NCBI RefSeq assembly: GCF_001602625.1 | Contig: NZ_LECR01000059.1 | Span: forward strand, 221 to 11,325 | DNA from: Sodalis-like endosymbiont of Proechinophthirus fluctus | GTDB lineage: Bacteria; Pseudomonadota; Gammaproteobacteria; Enterobacterales; Enterobacteriaceae | DNA: 11,105 bases | Reading direction: 5' to 3' | Part shown: one piece after another, positions 1 through 8,326 of the stretch | Position numbering within the stretch: the first letter of the stretch is position 1 | How the letters are laid out: each line of letters opens with the position of its first letter | The notes under the pieces: generated by a model | Database searches by the model: none | Seen by the model: the letters and a program-made list of their open reading frames with translations, nothing else | Told to the model about the DNA's origin: nothing | Position numbers and translations under genes: made by a program

Positions 1-1168
1 GGCCGTCCTGGCCGGCGTCGGAGTTAAATTCAGCAGTTTTTTTTTCCGCGTTGGCAGGTATCACTGCCGCTTCCACCGCGGCAGGATGAAACGCCAGCGC
101 GCGTAGTAGGGTCATTTCAACCCCCATCCGGGGGTCCGGTGCAAAAGGCAGCTCTTTGCGCCCTATAAGCAGAGTTTGGTAATACAGCTGCAAATCATCC
201 GGGGGAAGGCGACGGGCCAATTCCCGCAAACGCGGCACAATGGCAGGGTCTTCCTCATCGTTCAATTGGTCAGGCAATAGCTGCCCCATCGCGAGACGGT
301 GTAGCAAAGAGAGCATCTCAAGGAGCAGAGTTTCCCAATCCATACCGTGAGTGGCGCATTGCGCAAGCTGCGCCACCATCGCGCCGCCGTCGGCATCGGC
401 CAGCGCTTCGATAAGTGCTAGCGGCTGCTCGGTGTTCAACGTGCCGAGCATCAGGTTTACTACCTCAGCGCTAATTTCCCCGTGCCCCATGGCAATAGAC
501 TGATCAGTCAGGCTCAAGGCGTCACGCATACTGCCGTAGGCAGCTCGAGCCAGTAGCTGCAGCGCGCGTGGCTCAGCGGCGATATGTTCCTGCTGTAACA
601 CCGTCGACAGCTGGCCGCGGATTTGCTCGACGTCGAGCGCCTTTAAATGGAATTGCAAACAGCGAGAAAGAATGGTCGCCGGCAGTTTCTGCGGATCGGT
701 GGTGGCCAGTAAAAATTTGACGTGTGCCGGCGGCTCTTCCAGAGTTTTTAGTAGAGCGTTGAAGCTATGGCGGGACAGCATATGTACTTCATCGATGAGA
801 TACACCTTAAAGCGACCGCGCACTGGCGCGTACTGTATGTTATCCAACATCTCGCGGGTATCTTCTACTTTGGTCCGCGAAGCGGCATCAATTTCAATCA
901 GATCGACGAAGCAGCCCTGCTCGATTTCGTGGCAATTATCGCACTGACCACAGGGAGTGGCAGTGATACCTGTTTCGCAATTCAGCCCTTTCGCCAGAAG
1001 ACGGGCGATGGTGGTTTTACCCACGCCGCGGGTGCCTGATAATAAATATGCATGATGGATCCTACCCAGTGATAGGCCGTTCGTCAGCGCCTTCAGGACA
1101 TGCTCCTGACCTACTATATTGGAAAATTTTTGCGGACGCCACTTACGGGCAAGCACTTGATAGCTCAT
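1..1168 (-). CDS. dnaX: DNA polymerase III subunit tau/gamma, N-terminal 389 residues (3' end outside window)
   Basis: DnaX is the AAA+ motor of the clamp loader, which opens the beta sliding clamp and loads it on primed DNA; tau also couples the polymerases to the DnaB helicase. The frame starts at ATG 1168 (MSYQVLARKWRPQKF, the usual enterobacterial N-terminus) and is open to the window edge. Visible motifs: Walker A GTRGVGKT (residues 45-52); four zinc-binding cysteines 64, 73, 76 and 79 (TPCGQCDNCH); Walker B-type DEVH (126-129); and SRC (168-170) with the arginine finger. Domains I-III, about residues 1-370, are complete and well conserved, in contrast to the decayed genes nearby. E. coli tau has 643 residues, so about 250 are missing here. 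It lies downstream of apt on the same strand with a 74-bp gap. No strong Shine-Dalgarno sequence is seen. A nine-A run falls at codons 375-378. Confidence 0.97.
   Translation of the reverse strand, partial: MSYQVLARKWRPQKFSNIVGQEHVLKALTNGLSLGRIHHAYLLSGTRGVGKTTIARLLAKGLNCETGITATPCGQCDNCHEIEQGCFVDLIEIDAASRTKVEDTREMLDNIQYAPVRGRFKVYLIDEVHMLSRHSFNALLKTLEEPPAHVKFLLATTDPQKLPATILSRCLQFHLKALDVEQIRGQLSTVLQQEHIAAEPRALQLLARAAYGSMRDALSLTDQSIAMGHGEISAEVVNLMLGTLNTEQPLALIEALADADGGAMVAQLAQCATHGMDWETLLLEMLSLLHRLAMGQLLPDQLNDEEDPAIVPRLRELARRLPPDDLQLYYQTLLIGRKELPFAPDPRMGVEMTLLRALAFHPAAVEAAVIPANAEKKTAEFNSDAGQDG
37..45 (-). other. A9 homopolymer in dnaX, candidate slippage site
   Basis: The coding strand reads GCG GAA AAA AAA ACT GCT GAA at codons 374-380. 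One extra A, or a -1 ribosomal slip, changes this to AAA AAC TGC TGA and ends the protein after about 379 residues, just past domain III. Known parallels: E. coli dnaX makes gamma by -1 frameshifting on A AAA AAG about 50 codons later, and Thermus dnaX uses transcriptional slippage on an A run. Whether this run slips is inference. The usual enterobacterial site would lie outside the window. Confidence 0.4.
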
Positions 1169-1209
1169 GAGTCGCGATTCATATCGAAGGAACAGAGGCC
1201 CATGCTAAC

Positions 1210-1237
1210 ACAGCCTCACACTACAGAGCGAGGCTGT
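1210..1237. other. Stem-loop between apt and dnaX
   Basis: ACAGCCTC (1210-1217) pairs perfectly with GAGGCTGT (1230-1237), leaving a 12-base loop. It starts a few bases past the apt stop codon on the minus strand. No run of U follows in either direction, so it is not a standard intrinsic terminator. It could be a 3'-end stabiliser or an attenuating or processing element between apt and dnaX. Confidence 0.4.
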
Positions 1238-1242
1238 TGTCA

Positions 1243-1794
1243 TCAGTGATCATGGAAGAACACTAGGCTGTAACTCGTTACACCGATACTGTTGAGAAGA
1301 GTTTCACCGCCGAGGTCTGCCAGATTGATTATGAAAGCCGCATCCTGCACATCGCCGCCGAGCCGCCGGATAAGTTTCACCGTGGCGCCGATTGTCCCGC
1401 CGGTGGCGAGCAGATCGTCCACCACCAGCACTTTATCGCCGGGGACGATGGCGGCTTTATGGATTTCGAGACTGTCGGTACCGTATTCCAACACGTAGCT
1501 TTCGCTGATAGTTTCACGCGGCAGTTTGCCGGGCTTGCGCACCGGAACGAACCCTAGCCCCAACGCTAGTGCGACCGGCGCTCCGAACAAAAATCCGCGT
1601 GCTTCGGTGCCGGCGATTTTGGTCAGCCCTTCATCGCGATAACGATCGGCCAGCAACGCGATGCTGGCGGCATAGGCATGCGGATCTTCGAGCAGACTAG
1701 TGACATCGCGAAATAATATACCGGGTTTCGGATAGTCCGGTACCGACTTAATACTTTGCTTGATTAATGCTAATTGTTGTTCCGTAGCAGTCAT
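1243..1794 (-). CDS. apt: Adenine phosphoribosyltransferase
   Basis: Apt makes AMP and pyrophosphate from adenine and PRPP in the cytoplasm (purine salvage). The chosen start, ATG 1794 ([16 protein letters not shown]), gives 183 residues, the E. coli length, and aligns with the E. coli start; the frame stays open for 17 more codons upstream, but those residues look unlike the family. Motifs: [19 protein letters not shown] (20-38), [10 protein letters not shown] (66-75), RKPGKLPRE (86-94) and the PRPP-binding loop [13 protein letters not shown] (122-134) with both acidic residues. The last residues (FFHDH) differ from E. coli PFPGH but keep the length. The gene is intact and probably functional. 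It is followed by dnaX on the same strand, as in E. coli; the E. coli neighbour ybaN is not found upstream. Confidence 0.97.
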   Translation of the reverse strand: MTATEQQLALIKQSIKSVPDYPKPGILFRDVTSLLEDPHAYAASIALLADRYRDEGLTKIAGTEARGFLFGAPVALALGLGFVPVRKPGKLPRETISESYVLEYGTDSLEIHKAAIVPGDKVLVVDDLLATGGTIGATVKLIRRLGGDVQDAAFIINLADLGGETLLNSIGVTSYSLVFFHDH

Positions 1795-2056
1795 AATGGG
1801 TATGCTTGGAAAGCCTTTATTCATCATTAGCGCGGATCTTATCATAGTAAATAAAACTTACCGCGCACAAAAGCGCATAAATCTATGTAAACTGCCACGA
1901 AGATGCAACTTTCCGGCCAAAGTAGAGAAGATAAATATTGACGTGGCGCAAGCCGCGCCGGCTTCTTCCCCTGCGCATTAATGCTGCGCACCGCAGAAAA
2001 CGACGGATATTATCATAAAAGTCGACTCTGATATCATTCATTATAGGTAAATTGAC
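1795..2056. other. Non-coding gap between divergent apt and priC
   Basis: This stretch should hold the apt and priC control signals. In E. coli ybaN (an inner-membrane DUF454 protein) lies here, but no frame resembles it, so it appears lost. On the minus strand TATGAT (1841-1846) could be an apt -10 box, but no convincing -35 is present. Two small inverted repeats are visible: AAGCCG/CGGCTT at 1950-1964 (3-base loop) and a repeated TGCGCA at 1972-1977 and 1985-1990. Confidence 0.5.
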
Positions 2057-2638
2057 GTGCACGCATCTCAACTAATTACCATTCTTGGTGCTAGTCTTAA
2101 CGATTTAGCCGTGCGCATCGAAGCCCAGAGACACACTGTTGTTAAAAAATACCGTTTCGATACATCTGCTATTTAGCACCTGCGGCCAATCGCCTTGGCG
2201 ATTTTATTTATCCGAGAGTCGCGCAACGCTTGCGCATTTTACCAGCGCGGTGAAAAAGGGCCGTACCAAGCGTGTAGCCTAGCTGGCCCAGCGGCTAACC
2301 GATCAAATGTTGGCGCTTTCCCAGTGAACTCGCTACGCAAAATCTGCGCCAGGGAGTACCCGGGTTAGGTCCCCCGGTCCCCCGGTCCCCCGGTCCCCCG
2401 GTCTCCCGCCGCCACGCCGGAAGATATTTACGCCCGCCTGGCCGAGCATCAGAATTATGAGCGGTAGCTGGCGATGATCCGCGATCTCGATAGCCTGTTC
2501 GCCGCCGCGGACGATCTTGCCCGCGTACGGCGGCAGCTTCAGCAGAAAATCACCGAGCTTGAAGGCCGCTTACAGCGTTGCTGGTAGGCGCTGACCCGTC
2601 TTGAGTACCAAATAGAGCGGTGCAGGTGGGGTGAATAA
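2057..2638 (+). pseudogene. priC: Broken primosomal replication protein PriC (replication restart)
   Basis: PriC helps reload DnaB at stalled forks when the PriA route is not used. The frame opens at GTG 2057 (HASQLITILGASLNDLAVRI), runs through the family-typical RFDTS segment, and stops at TAG 2174. Further along, pieces in shifting frames still match PriC: RVA-stop-LAQRLTDQMLALS near 2270-2325, then YARLAEHQNYER-stop, and near the end LQQKITELEGRLQRCW-stop-ALTRLEYQIER, ending at TAA 2638. The first and last blocks are in the same frame, but at least four stops and an 8-bp tandem repeat (2368-2407) interrupt the gene. Orientation, opposite to apt-dnaX, is the same as in E. coli. It is clearly inactive. 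GTG may be a mutated ATG. Confidence 0.9.
2368..2407 (+). repeat. 8-bp tandem repeat (GGTCCCCC x4 plus one variant copy) inside priC
   Basis: Four exact head-to-tail copies of GGTCCCCC (2368-2399) are followed by GGTCTCCC (2400-2407). The unit is not a multiple of three, so each change in copy number shifts the priC frame. It sits between the two conserved halves of the pseudogene, where PriC is poorly conserved. Confidence 0.9.
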
Positions 2639-2744
2639 AAAATAATCCGCCCGGTAGCACAACTTGGTTATTTTATTATCTTTTATAGTGTAAATAATAT
2701 CCTCTGTACTTGAGTTTACAGCCTGAGTTAAGCATGAGAGCGAG

Positions 2745-2875
2745 GTGACCCTCAAAGATGAATCCCGGAAATCAAACTGGCAATCGATTTGATTATACTG
2801 CTTGAGAGGAACGAACTGGCACTGAAGCTAGCGCTGGCGGCTCTAGAGATTGTCAATAATGATTATTTACGCAAA
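2745..2875 (+). pseudogene. ybaM: Frameshifted YbaM (DUF2496 family small protein)
   Basis: YbaM is a protein of about 53 residues with no known function, next to priC in E. coli. The segment from 2768 reads EIKLAIDLIILLERNEL and then LAALEIVNNDYLRK, which lines up with E. coli VKLAVDLIVLLEENQI...LRALDIVKRDYEKK. The likely start, GTG 2745, gives VTLKDE in another frame; TGA at 2759 in the conserved frame shows that about one base has been lost near 2762-2767. After about residue 42 the similarity ends and the frame runs on into sequence belonging to the opposite-strand acrR remnant. priC and ybaM are adjacent on the same strand, as in E. coli. The identity rests on a short match plus gene order. 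Non-function is likely, since the start and the body are out of frame. Confidence 0.75.
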
Positions 2876-2924
2876 GCGAACTACTACTGTCTCTGCCTGA
2901 GTATACTGTCAGACGGTTTGGGAT

Positions 2925-3575
2925 TCATCGTTTTGCTCGCAGCACAACATCGAGATCATGCGCAACATGTCGATCAGCGAGAAAACTTAGGATGCACGAC
3001 TCTATCTGCAGATCAAAACTCCCAGGAATGAACAGCCAGTTTTCCATGAGGCCAGACATAGAAGTGCGCAACATGATCGCCGCACGGTGGCAGTGCAGGG
3101 TTGCGGGTAGTTGCCGTTGTTCGATGTAGCGCCCGAGCGTGACCTAAAACCGGCCGTAAAATTCGTCGAAAAGCTGCGAACGCACTTCTTGATACAGTGC
3201 CATTTCACCCACAAACTCACATGTAGAAAATACCATTTCTATAAAGCTCACACTACTGGTGATTAGATACAGTAGCATAAAGAATGTAATTCATTGTCTC
3301 GTTTAACATATACAGTATATTGTCTGGATATTTTATCTGATACTCTGTTTCAAAATCTCGAACCTTACTGTCAGCTGTATGAATTATTTCTTTAAATAAC
3401 TCGGCCTTATTTTTGAAGTGCCAATAAATCGCGCCGCGGCACCCTAGACAGCGCCGCGATATCATTGAGCGAAGTAACGGATACCTCTCTCAGAGAAGGT
3501 CTTGATTGTGGCGTTCAATATATGCTTGTGGGTTTCCCCTAGCCTGTCGTTTGGGTTTTCTTGCTACAGTGCCAT
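2925..3575 (-). pseudogene. acrR: Broken AcrR, TetR-family repressor of acrAB
   Basis: AcrR is the local dimeric repressor of the acrAB efflux operon, with an N-terminal helix-turn-helix and a C-terminal ligand pocket. From ATG 3575 the translation is MAL-stop (TAG at codon 4), then QENPNDRLGETHKHILNA and TFSERG. After a frame change comes SVTSLNDIAALSRV, then after another RGAIYWHFKNKAELFKEI, the TetR recognition-helix region. The C-terminal part includes VGEMALYQEVRSQLFDEFYGRF followed by a stop, and MSGLMENWLFIPGSFDLQ, matching E. coli GLMENWLFAPQSFDL. At least two frameshifts and several stops make it inactive. It is divergent from acrA, as in E. coli. Its 3' end now lies next to ybaM; mscK, expected in between, is absent. 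Confidence 0.92.
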
Positions 3576-3590
3576 TTTAGAGTGATCTTT

Positions 3591-3639
3591 GGATTTACAT
3601 ACATTCAAGAATATTGGATTTACATACATTCAAGAATAT
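3591..3639. repeat. 25-bp tandem duplication in the acrR-acrA intergenic region
   Basis: GGATTTACATACATTCAAGA plus four or five more bases occurs at 3591-3615 and again, directly joined, at 3616-3639. The unit includes the left half of the AcrR operator, so the site now has one full palindrome preceded by an extra half-site one period (about 2.4 helical turns) away. Confidence 0.92.
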
Positions 3640-3644
3640 ATGTA
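3621..3644. promoter_or_regulatory. AcrR operator of acrA
   Basis: The 24-bp palindrome has left arm TACATACATT, centre CAAG and right arm AATATATGTA; nine of ten arm positions are symmetric. It matches in sequence and place the known E. coli AcrR operator (TACATACATT...AATGTATGTA) between acrR and acrA, and the bases that follow (ACATAG) also resemble the E. coli promoter region. The operator survives although both AcrR and its target genes are broken. Confidence 0.8.
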
Positions 3645-3674
3645 ACATAGTATCCGGGATCTTAGGATTTATCT

Positions 3675-4861
3675 ATGAATAAAGACAGAGGGCTATTGCC
3701 TCTGGCAGTTGTTCTGATGCTTTCCGTCAGGTTTATTATCGCAGGCTGTAATAAAAGAAGCTGCGCAGACAGGTAATCATTAGCAGCCTCCAGCAGTGGG
3801 CATTGTGACGCTAAAAAAACTCTTAATGTCAACACTGACTTACCTGGCTGTACTGCCGCTTTCCGGGTATCAGAAGTCTGACCACAGGTAGATGGCACTA
3901 TTCTGAAACGTAATTTCGTCGAAGGAAGCGATGTCAAGGCAGTCTTCTATTTATATCATATTGATCCAACTACTTATCAGGCCGCCTATAACAGCACCAA
4001 GGGCGATCTAGAGCAGGCTCAGGAGAATACCAGCATCGCGCGGGTGATGGTAAACCGCTATGAGAAACTGTTCTCAACTAGCTATGTCAGCTGCCAGGAC
4101 TATAATCAGGTGGTGGAAACGCTGGCGAAAAAAGATGCGCCCGTGCGCAGGCGGCGCTGGAAACTGCCCGCATCAATCTAGCCTACACCCGTGTCACCTC
4201 CCCGATAAGCGGCCGCATCGGTAAGTCCTTCTTTGCCGAAGGCGCCTTAGTCACCAGCGCGTAAACAACCGCGATGGCGACCGTTCAGCAGTTGAACCCG
4301 ATATATGTCGATTTTACCTAGTCGAGTAATAATTTCATGCGTCTGCGTCAAGAGCTGGAAACCGTCATGCTGAAACAGCATGACGGTAAAGTGATGGTGC
4401 GCCTGCTGATGGAAAACGGCGGCGAGAGTATGCACAACGGGTACGTTGGAATTCTTCGATGTCATAATGGGTTAAACCGCCGACTATTACACTGCGCTCT
4501 ATTTTTTCCCGAATCCGCAGTATTCGTTATTACCGGGTATGTTTGTACGCGCCAAATTGGACCAGGGTATATAGATGAAAGCGCTTTACTCCGTGCCTCA
4601 ACAATGCGTCGCCCATACGCCCTGTTGCGAGGCGATCACTATGGTGGTTATGAGCGACAATAAAGTTGCGATCCGCCAAATTAGGGCGTCGCAGACCGTC
4701 GACGATAAATGGTTAGTCACCTCTGGATTACAAGAAGGTGACAGAGTCATCGTCGCCGGCGTATGAAAGGTGAAACCGGCATGCAGGTTACCCAGAAAGG
4801 GGTAACCAACCAGAAAATACAATCGGAACAACCGCATCTTGACACCGCCAGAAAGTCTTAA
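3675..4861 (+). pseudogene. acrA: Broken AcrA, periplasmic adaptor of the AcrAB-TolC efflux pump
   Basis: AcrA is a lipid-anchored adaptor bridging the AcrB pump and TolC. ATG 3675 gives MNKDRGLLPLAVVLMLS and a lipobox IIAGC with the lipidated cysteine at position 25, as in E. coli. The gene then breaks. Matching pieces in several frames include PPAVGIVTLK, LKRNFVEGSDV, HIDPTTYQAAYNSTKGDLEQ, ARINLAYTRVTSPISGRIGK, TTAMATVQQLNPIYVDFT, then SSNNFMRLRQEL, and finally QTVDDKWLVTSGLQEGDRV. In-frame stops occur for example after LVTSA (TAA 4261-4264 region) and after YVDFT, and there are several frameshifts. Overall length (1,187 bp) is close to the E. coli gene (1,194 bp), so decay has been by point changes and small indels. 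TAA 4859-4861 lies 18 bp before acrB. Confidence 0.95.
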
Positions 4862-4879
4862 CAGGTACGGTTAACCCTT

Positions 4880-7800
4880 ATGTCTAAGTACGTTATCGAT
4901 CGTCCTATCTTCACATAGGTAATTACCATTATCATCATACTGGCAGGGGCGGGCTCTGTCGGTACTCAAGCTGCCCATCGGACAGTATCCGGCTATCACG
5001 CCGCCGACGATCCGTATCATCGCAGCCTAACCGGCCGTGGACGCCTACGCCTCAACGCTGCAGGATAGAGCGTGACGCAGATAATCGAGCAGATGAACGG
5101 CATCTACCATCTGATGTACATGGCGTCCGACAGAGACTCGTCAGGTACCGCGATCATCATCCTACCTTTGAGTCGGATGCCGATCTGGATATCGCCCACG
5201 TCCAAGTGCAGAAATCCAGCTTTAGCTTCTTTAATGGTTGCCGGTTTTTATCAGCAATGATAAAAACATGACCCAGGAAGATACCGCGGATTATGTCCGT
5301 TCCTCCATCAAGGATCCCATAAGGCAGACCAACAGCGTGGACGAAGTGCAGAAGTTGTTCGGCGCCCAATGTGTGATGCGTATCTAGCTCGATCCCAATA
5401 AGCTAAATAATTTTCAGCTAACACTAGTGGATGTCATCAGCGCGCTGGAGGTCCAGAACAACCAAATCGCCGCAGGCCAGCCGGGCGGTTCGGCGCCGGT
5501 GAAGGGGCAACAGCTTAACACCCTGATTATCGTGCAGACCCGAATGAAAACCGCCTAGAGGAGTTCAGCAAAATTCAGTTGAAAGTCAATCCCGACGGGA
5601 TCGCAGGTGCATCTGAAAAATATGGCCACTATCGCGCTGGGCAGGGAAGGTTACGATATTATCTCCCATATCAACAGCCAGTCTGCCACAGGCCTGGGGG
5701 TTAAGCTCACCACAGGCGCCAACGCGCTGGATACCGCCAACACGGTAAAAGCCGAGCTGGTGCGGCTTCAGCCTAACTTTCCCGCCGGGATGAAAGTGGT
5801 TTACCCTTACGACACCACATCGTTTGTGAAGATCTTCATCACCGAACTGGTGAAAACGCTGATGAAAGCTACCATCCTGGTGTTCCTAGTGATTTATCTG
5901 TTCTTGCAGAATTTCCACGCGACGCTTATCCCGACCATTGTGGCGCCAGTAGTCCTGCTGTGAACATTCGCCATCCTAGTGGCGTTTGGTTATACCATTA
6001 ACACACTGACGATGTTCTCTTGCATGCTCACCATCGGGCTGCTGGTAGATTACGCCATCGTAGTTGTGGAAAACTTCGAACGCGTGATGGCTAAGGAGGG
6101 ATTCAGGCCAATTGAAGCCACGTGGAAATCAATGGGCCAGATCCAGGTCGCCCTGGTGGGGATTGCTATGGTACTGTCCGGCGTGTTCTTTCCGATAGAG
6201 TTTTTCGGCGGCTCGACCAGCGCTTTTACCGTCAGATCTCTAATCACCATCGTGTCGGCGATGATTTTGTCAGTTATAATGGCGCTGATTCTGAACCCGG
6301 ATATGCCGTACCATTGCTCAAGCCTATCAAAAAAGGCGATCATGGCAAAAGCACCGGTTTTTTCGTCTGGTTTAATAAAAAGTTTGAAATCACTCACCAC
6401 TACACCGACAGCATCGGACGCTATTTTTTGATTTATCTGATGATTGTAGTGGGTATTGGCGTTACTATTTATTCGCCTGCCTACCTCGTTCCTACCGGAT
6501 AAGGATCAAGGCGTCTTCCTGGCGATGACTCTGCTGCCGGTAGTCGCCCACCCTATGCGCGTACCCAGAAAGTTGCTGGATAATGTCAGGTCGGTGTCGG
6601 TGTCTGTGTTCATGGTCAACGGCTTTGGTTTCGCCAGGCGTGATTAGAGCTCCGGTATCGTATTCATCAGCTTGAAGGATCAGGGTGAGCGTTCCTGGGC
6701 AGAAAACAAAGTACTCGTGATCGTCAAACTTGGGGACCCTCAGCCGGTTTCGACTTTGAATTTATCGATGCGAACAATCTGGGGCATAAACAACCTTACC
6801 GCCGCGCGCAATCAGCTGTTGGGTATAGTGGAGCAGAATCCTGAATGTGTTGCGGGGCGTCCGGCTAAACGGTCTGGAAGATACCCCGAGTACAAGCTGG
6901 ATATCGACCAAGAGAAAGTCGAAGCGCTTGGATCTCTCTGTCCGATATCAACATCACCATCGGTGCAACACTAGGCGGCTGCTATGTTAATAACTTCATT
7001 GACTGCGGCCGCATGAAAAAAGTCTATGTACAGGGCAAAGCGACCTATACCTTATGCTGCCGCAGGATATTAGCGACTAGTATGTGCGCAGTTCAGATAA
7101 ACAAGTAGTGCCCTTATCAGCGGTCACTACTTCATGCTGGCAATACGGTTCACCCCGTCTGGAGTGTTATAACGGGCTGTAGTCGATGGAGATCCAAGGG
7201 GCGGGCGCACCCGGTAAGAGTACCGGTGAAGCCATAGTATTGGAAGCCATGGTATTGATGGAACAGTTGGCGGACAAACTACGGCGGGAATCGGCTACGA
7301 CCGGACCGGCATGTCCTACTAGGAACGGTTGTCCGAAAACCAGGCCCCAGCGTTTTATACAATATCGCTTATCGTGGTGTTTTTATGTTTGGCAGCGCTG
7401 TATGAGAGCTGGTCTATTCCCTTCTCGGTCATGCTAGTGGTGCCGTTGGGGTTATCGGCGCCCTGCTGGTGGTGGCGCTATGCGGCTTGAACAATAACGA
7501 TTATTTCTAGGTTAGTCTTCTGACCACCATCGTACTGTTGGACAAAAACGCCATACTGATCGTGGAATTCTCCAGGGACCTGATGGAGAAAAAAGGTAAT
7601 GGGCTGATAGAAGCTACTTTGGAAGCGGTACGTATACGTTTACGACCTATTCTGATAACCTCCCCGGCCTTCTCAGCGTATTGTCATTGGCGATCAGCAC
7701 CTGCGCCGGCTCAGGCTCAGGCTCGCAAAATGCGTTCAGAACCGGCGTCATATGCGGGATGGTCACCGCTACCCTGTTGGCGATTTTCTTCGTACCAGTG

Positions 7801-7897
7801 TTCTTTTTGGTAGTACGTCGCCGCTTCGGTAAAAAGGGTCTTACAGGACGATCTGGAGCATGGACATCCCGTGGAAACCTCTCTGTCGCGGCCATAA
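4880..7897 (+). pseudogene. acrB: Broken AcrB, RND multidrug efflux pump of the inner membrane
   Basis: AcrB is a trimeric proton/drug antiporter of about 1,049 residues with 12 membrane helices. ATG 4880 gives MSKYVIDRPIFT, then TAG at codon 13, where E. coli has Trp13 (TGG to TAG). The longest readable blocks are 5607-5960 ([54 protein letters not shown]) and 5979-6300 ([30 protein letters not shown]). In the first, TGA replaces a codon in helix 2; in the second the proton-relay pair DD407/408 has become DY (Asp408 to Tyr, 6051-6053). Near the end KNAILIVEF keeps Lys940. The C-terminus, [14 protein letters not shown], ends at TAA 7895-7897 in another frame. At least ten stops or frameshifts were seen. 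Full-length layout is kept. Confidence 0.95.
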
Positions 7898-7926
7898 GCG
7901 CAACATCGTCATCCCCTAAAACTAAT

Positions 7927-7946
7927 GCCGCTTTTGCGGCTCATTT
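7927..7946 (+). terminator. Probable intrinsic terminator after acrAB
   Basis: GCCGC (7927-7931), loop TTTT, GCGGC (7936-7940), followed by TCATTTTC. It lies 30 bp after the acrB stop. The stem is short (5 bp) and the T tract interrupted, so it may be partly decayed. Confidence 0.6.
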
Positions 7947-8015
7947 TCATGTCTTGCGGGGTAGGCGGTACCACCCTGCCCGGCGATTGTATTATGTCTT
8001 CCCTGATGCCATAAT

Positions 8016-8037
8016 AATTACATTATAACATAATGAT
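8016..8037. promoter_or_regulatory. Probable Zur (zinc repressor) box before rpmE2
   Basis: The reverse complement contains ATGTTATAAT, the core of enterobacterial Zur sites such as that of znuC. The arms CATTAT (8021-8026) and ATAATG (8030-8035) form a perfect inverted repeat around AAC. Zur is known to repress the zinc-free L31/L36 genes (ykgM-ykgO in E. coli). The site sits 12 bp before the rpmE2 start and overlaps where a promoter would be. The call rests on motif likeness and context. Confidence 0.5.
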
Positions 8038-8049
8038 AGGAGAAGTATG

Positions 8050-8297
8050 ATGAAGCCCAATATTCCCCGTATCGTCAGGTAATTTTTCACGACACCACGG
8101 CCAACGTCTACTTTTAAGGTTAGTTCTATCATCGCCACGACACGCTCAGTGGAATACCTGGGGGCGACACCTACCTGTATGTCACCCTGGACGTTTCCAG
8201 CGCGTCGCATCCTCATTACACCGGGAAGCAGCGAACGGTAGCCAAAGACGGGAGTACCGCACGCTTTAATTAACGTATTGGCTGTCTCCTCGGTTAA
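8050..8297 (+). pseudogene. rpmE2: Broken ribosomal protein L31 type B (zinc-free form)
   Basis: L31 type B (YkgM) replaces zinc-binding L31 in the 50S subunit during zinc shortage. AGGAG (8038-8042) precedes ATG 8050 by 7 bases; a second ATG at 8047 is in frame. The product starts MKPNI, then shifts frame and continues YRQVIFHDTTANVYF, two stops (TAA, TAG), and after a degraded part [34 protein letters not shown], stop, RIGCLLG and a final TAA 8295-8297. E. coli YkgM reads [20 protein letters not shown] in the same place. No CxxC zinc motif is present, as expected for type B. Several stops and one frameshift make it inactive. It forms an operon with the rpmJ2 remnant downstream. Confidence 0.9.
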
Positions 8298-8326
8298 CAG
8301 GGATAACCCTCAGGAGAAGCTAGTAG

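Noticed and set aside
672..1039. Two overlapping plus-strand ORFs of about 90 codons
   Set aside because: They lie antisense to the highly conserved dnaX AAA+ domain and resemble no family.
1883..2071. Minus-strand ORF of 62 codons upstream of apt, possible ybaN
   Set aside because: The translation is basic and lacks the hydrophobic segments and PTTPF-type motif of YbaN; no family match.
2368..2407. GGTCCCCC repeats as a CRISPR array
   Set aside because: The units are 8 bp and directly joined, with no spacers; this is a simple tandem repeat.
2789..3031. 80-codon ORF as a free-standing gene
   Set aside because: Its first half is the body of YbaM and its second half runs antisense through the acrR remnant.
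3002..3220. 72-codon minus-strand ORF as a gene
   Set aside because: It is an off-frame reading of the AcrR C-terminal region; the neighbouring frame gives the true AcrR match.
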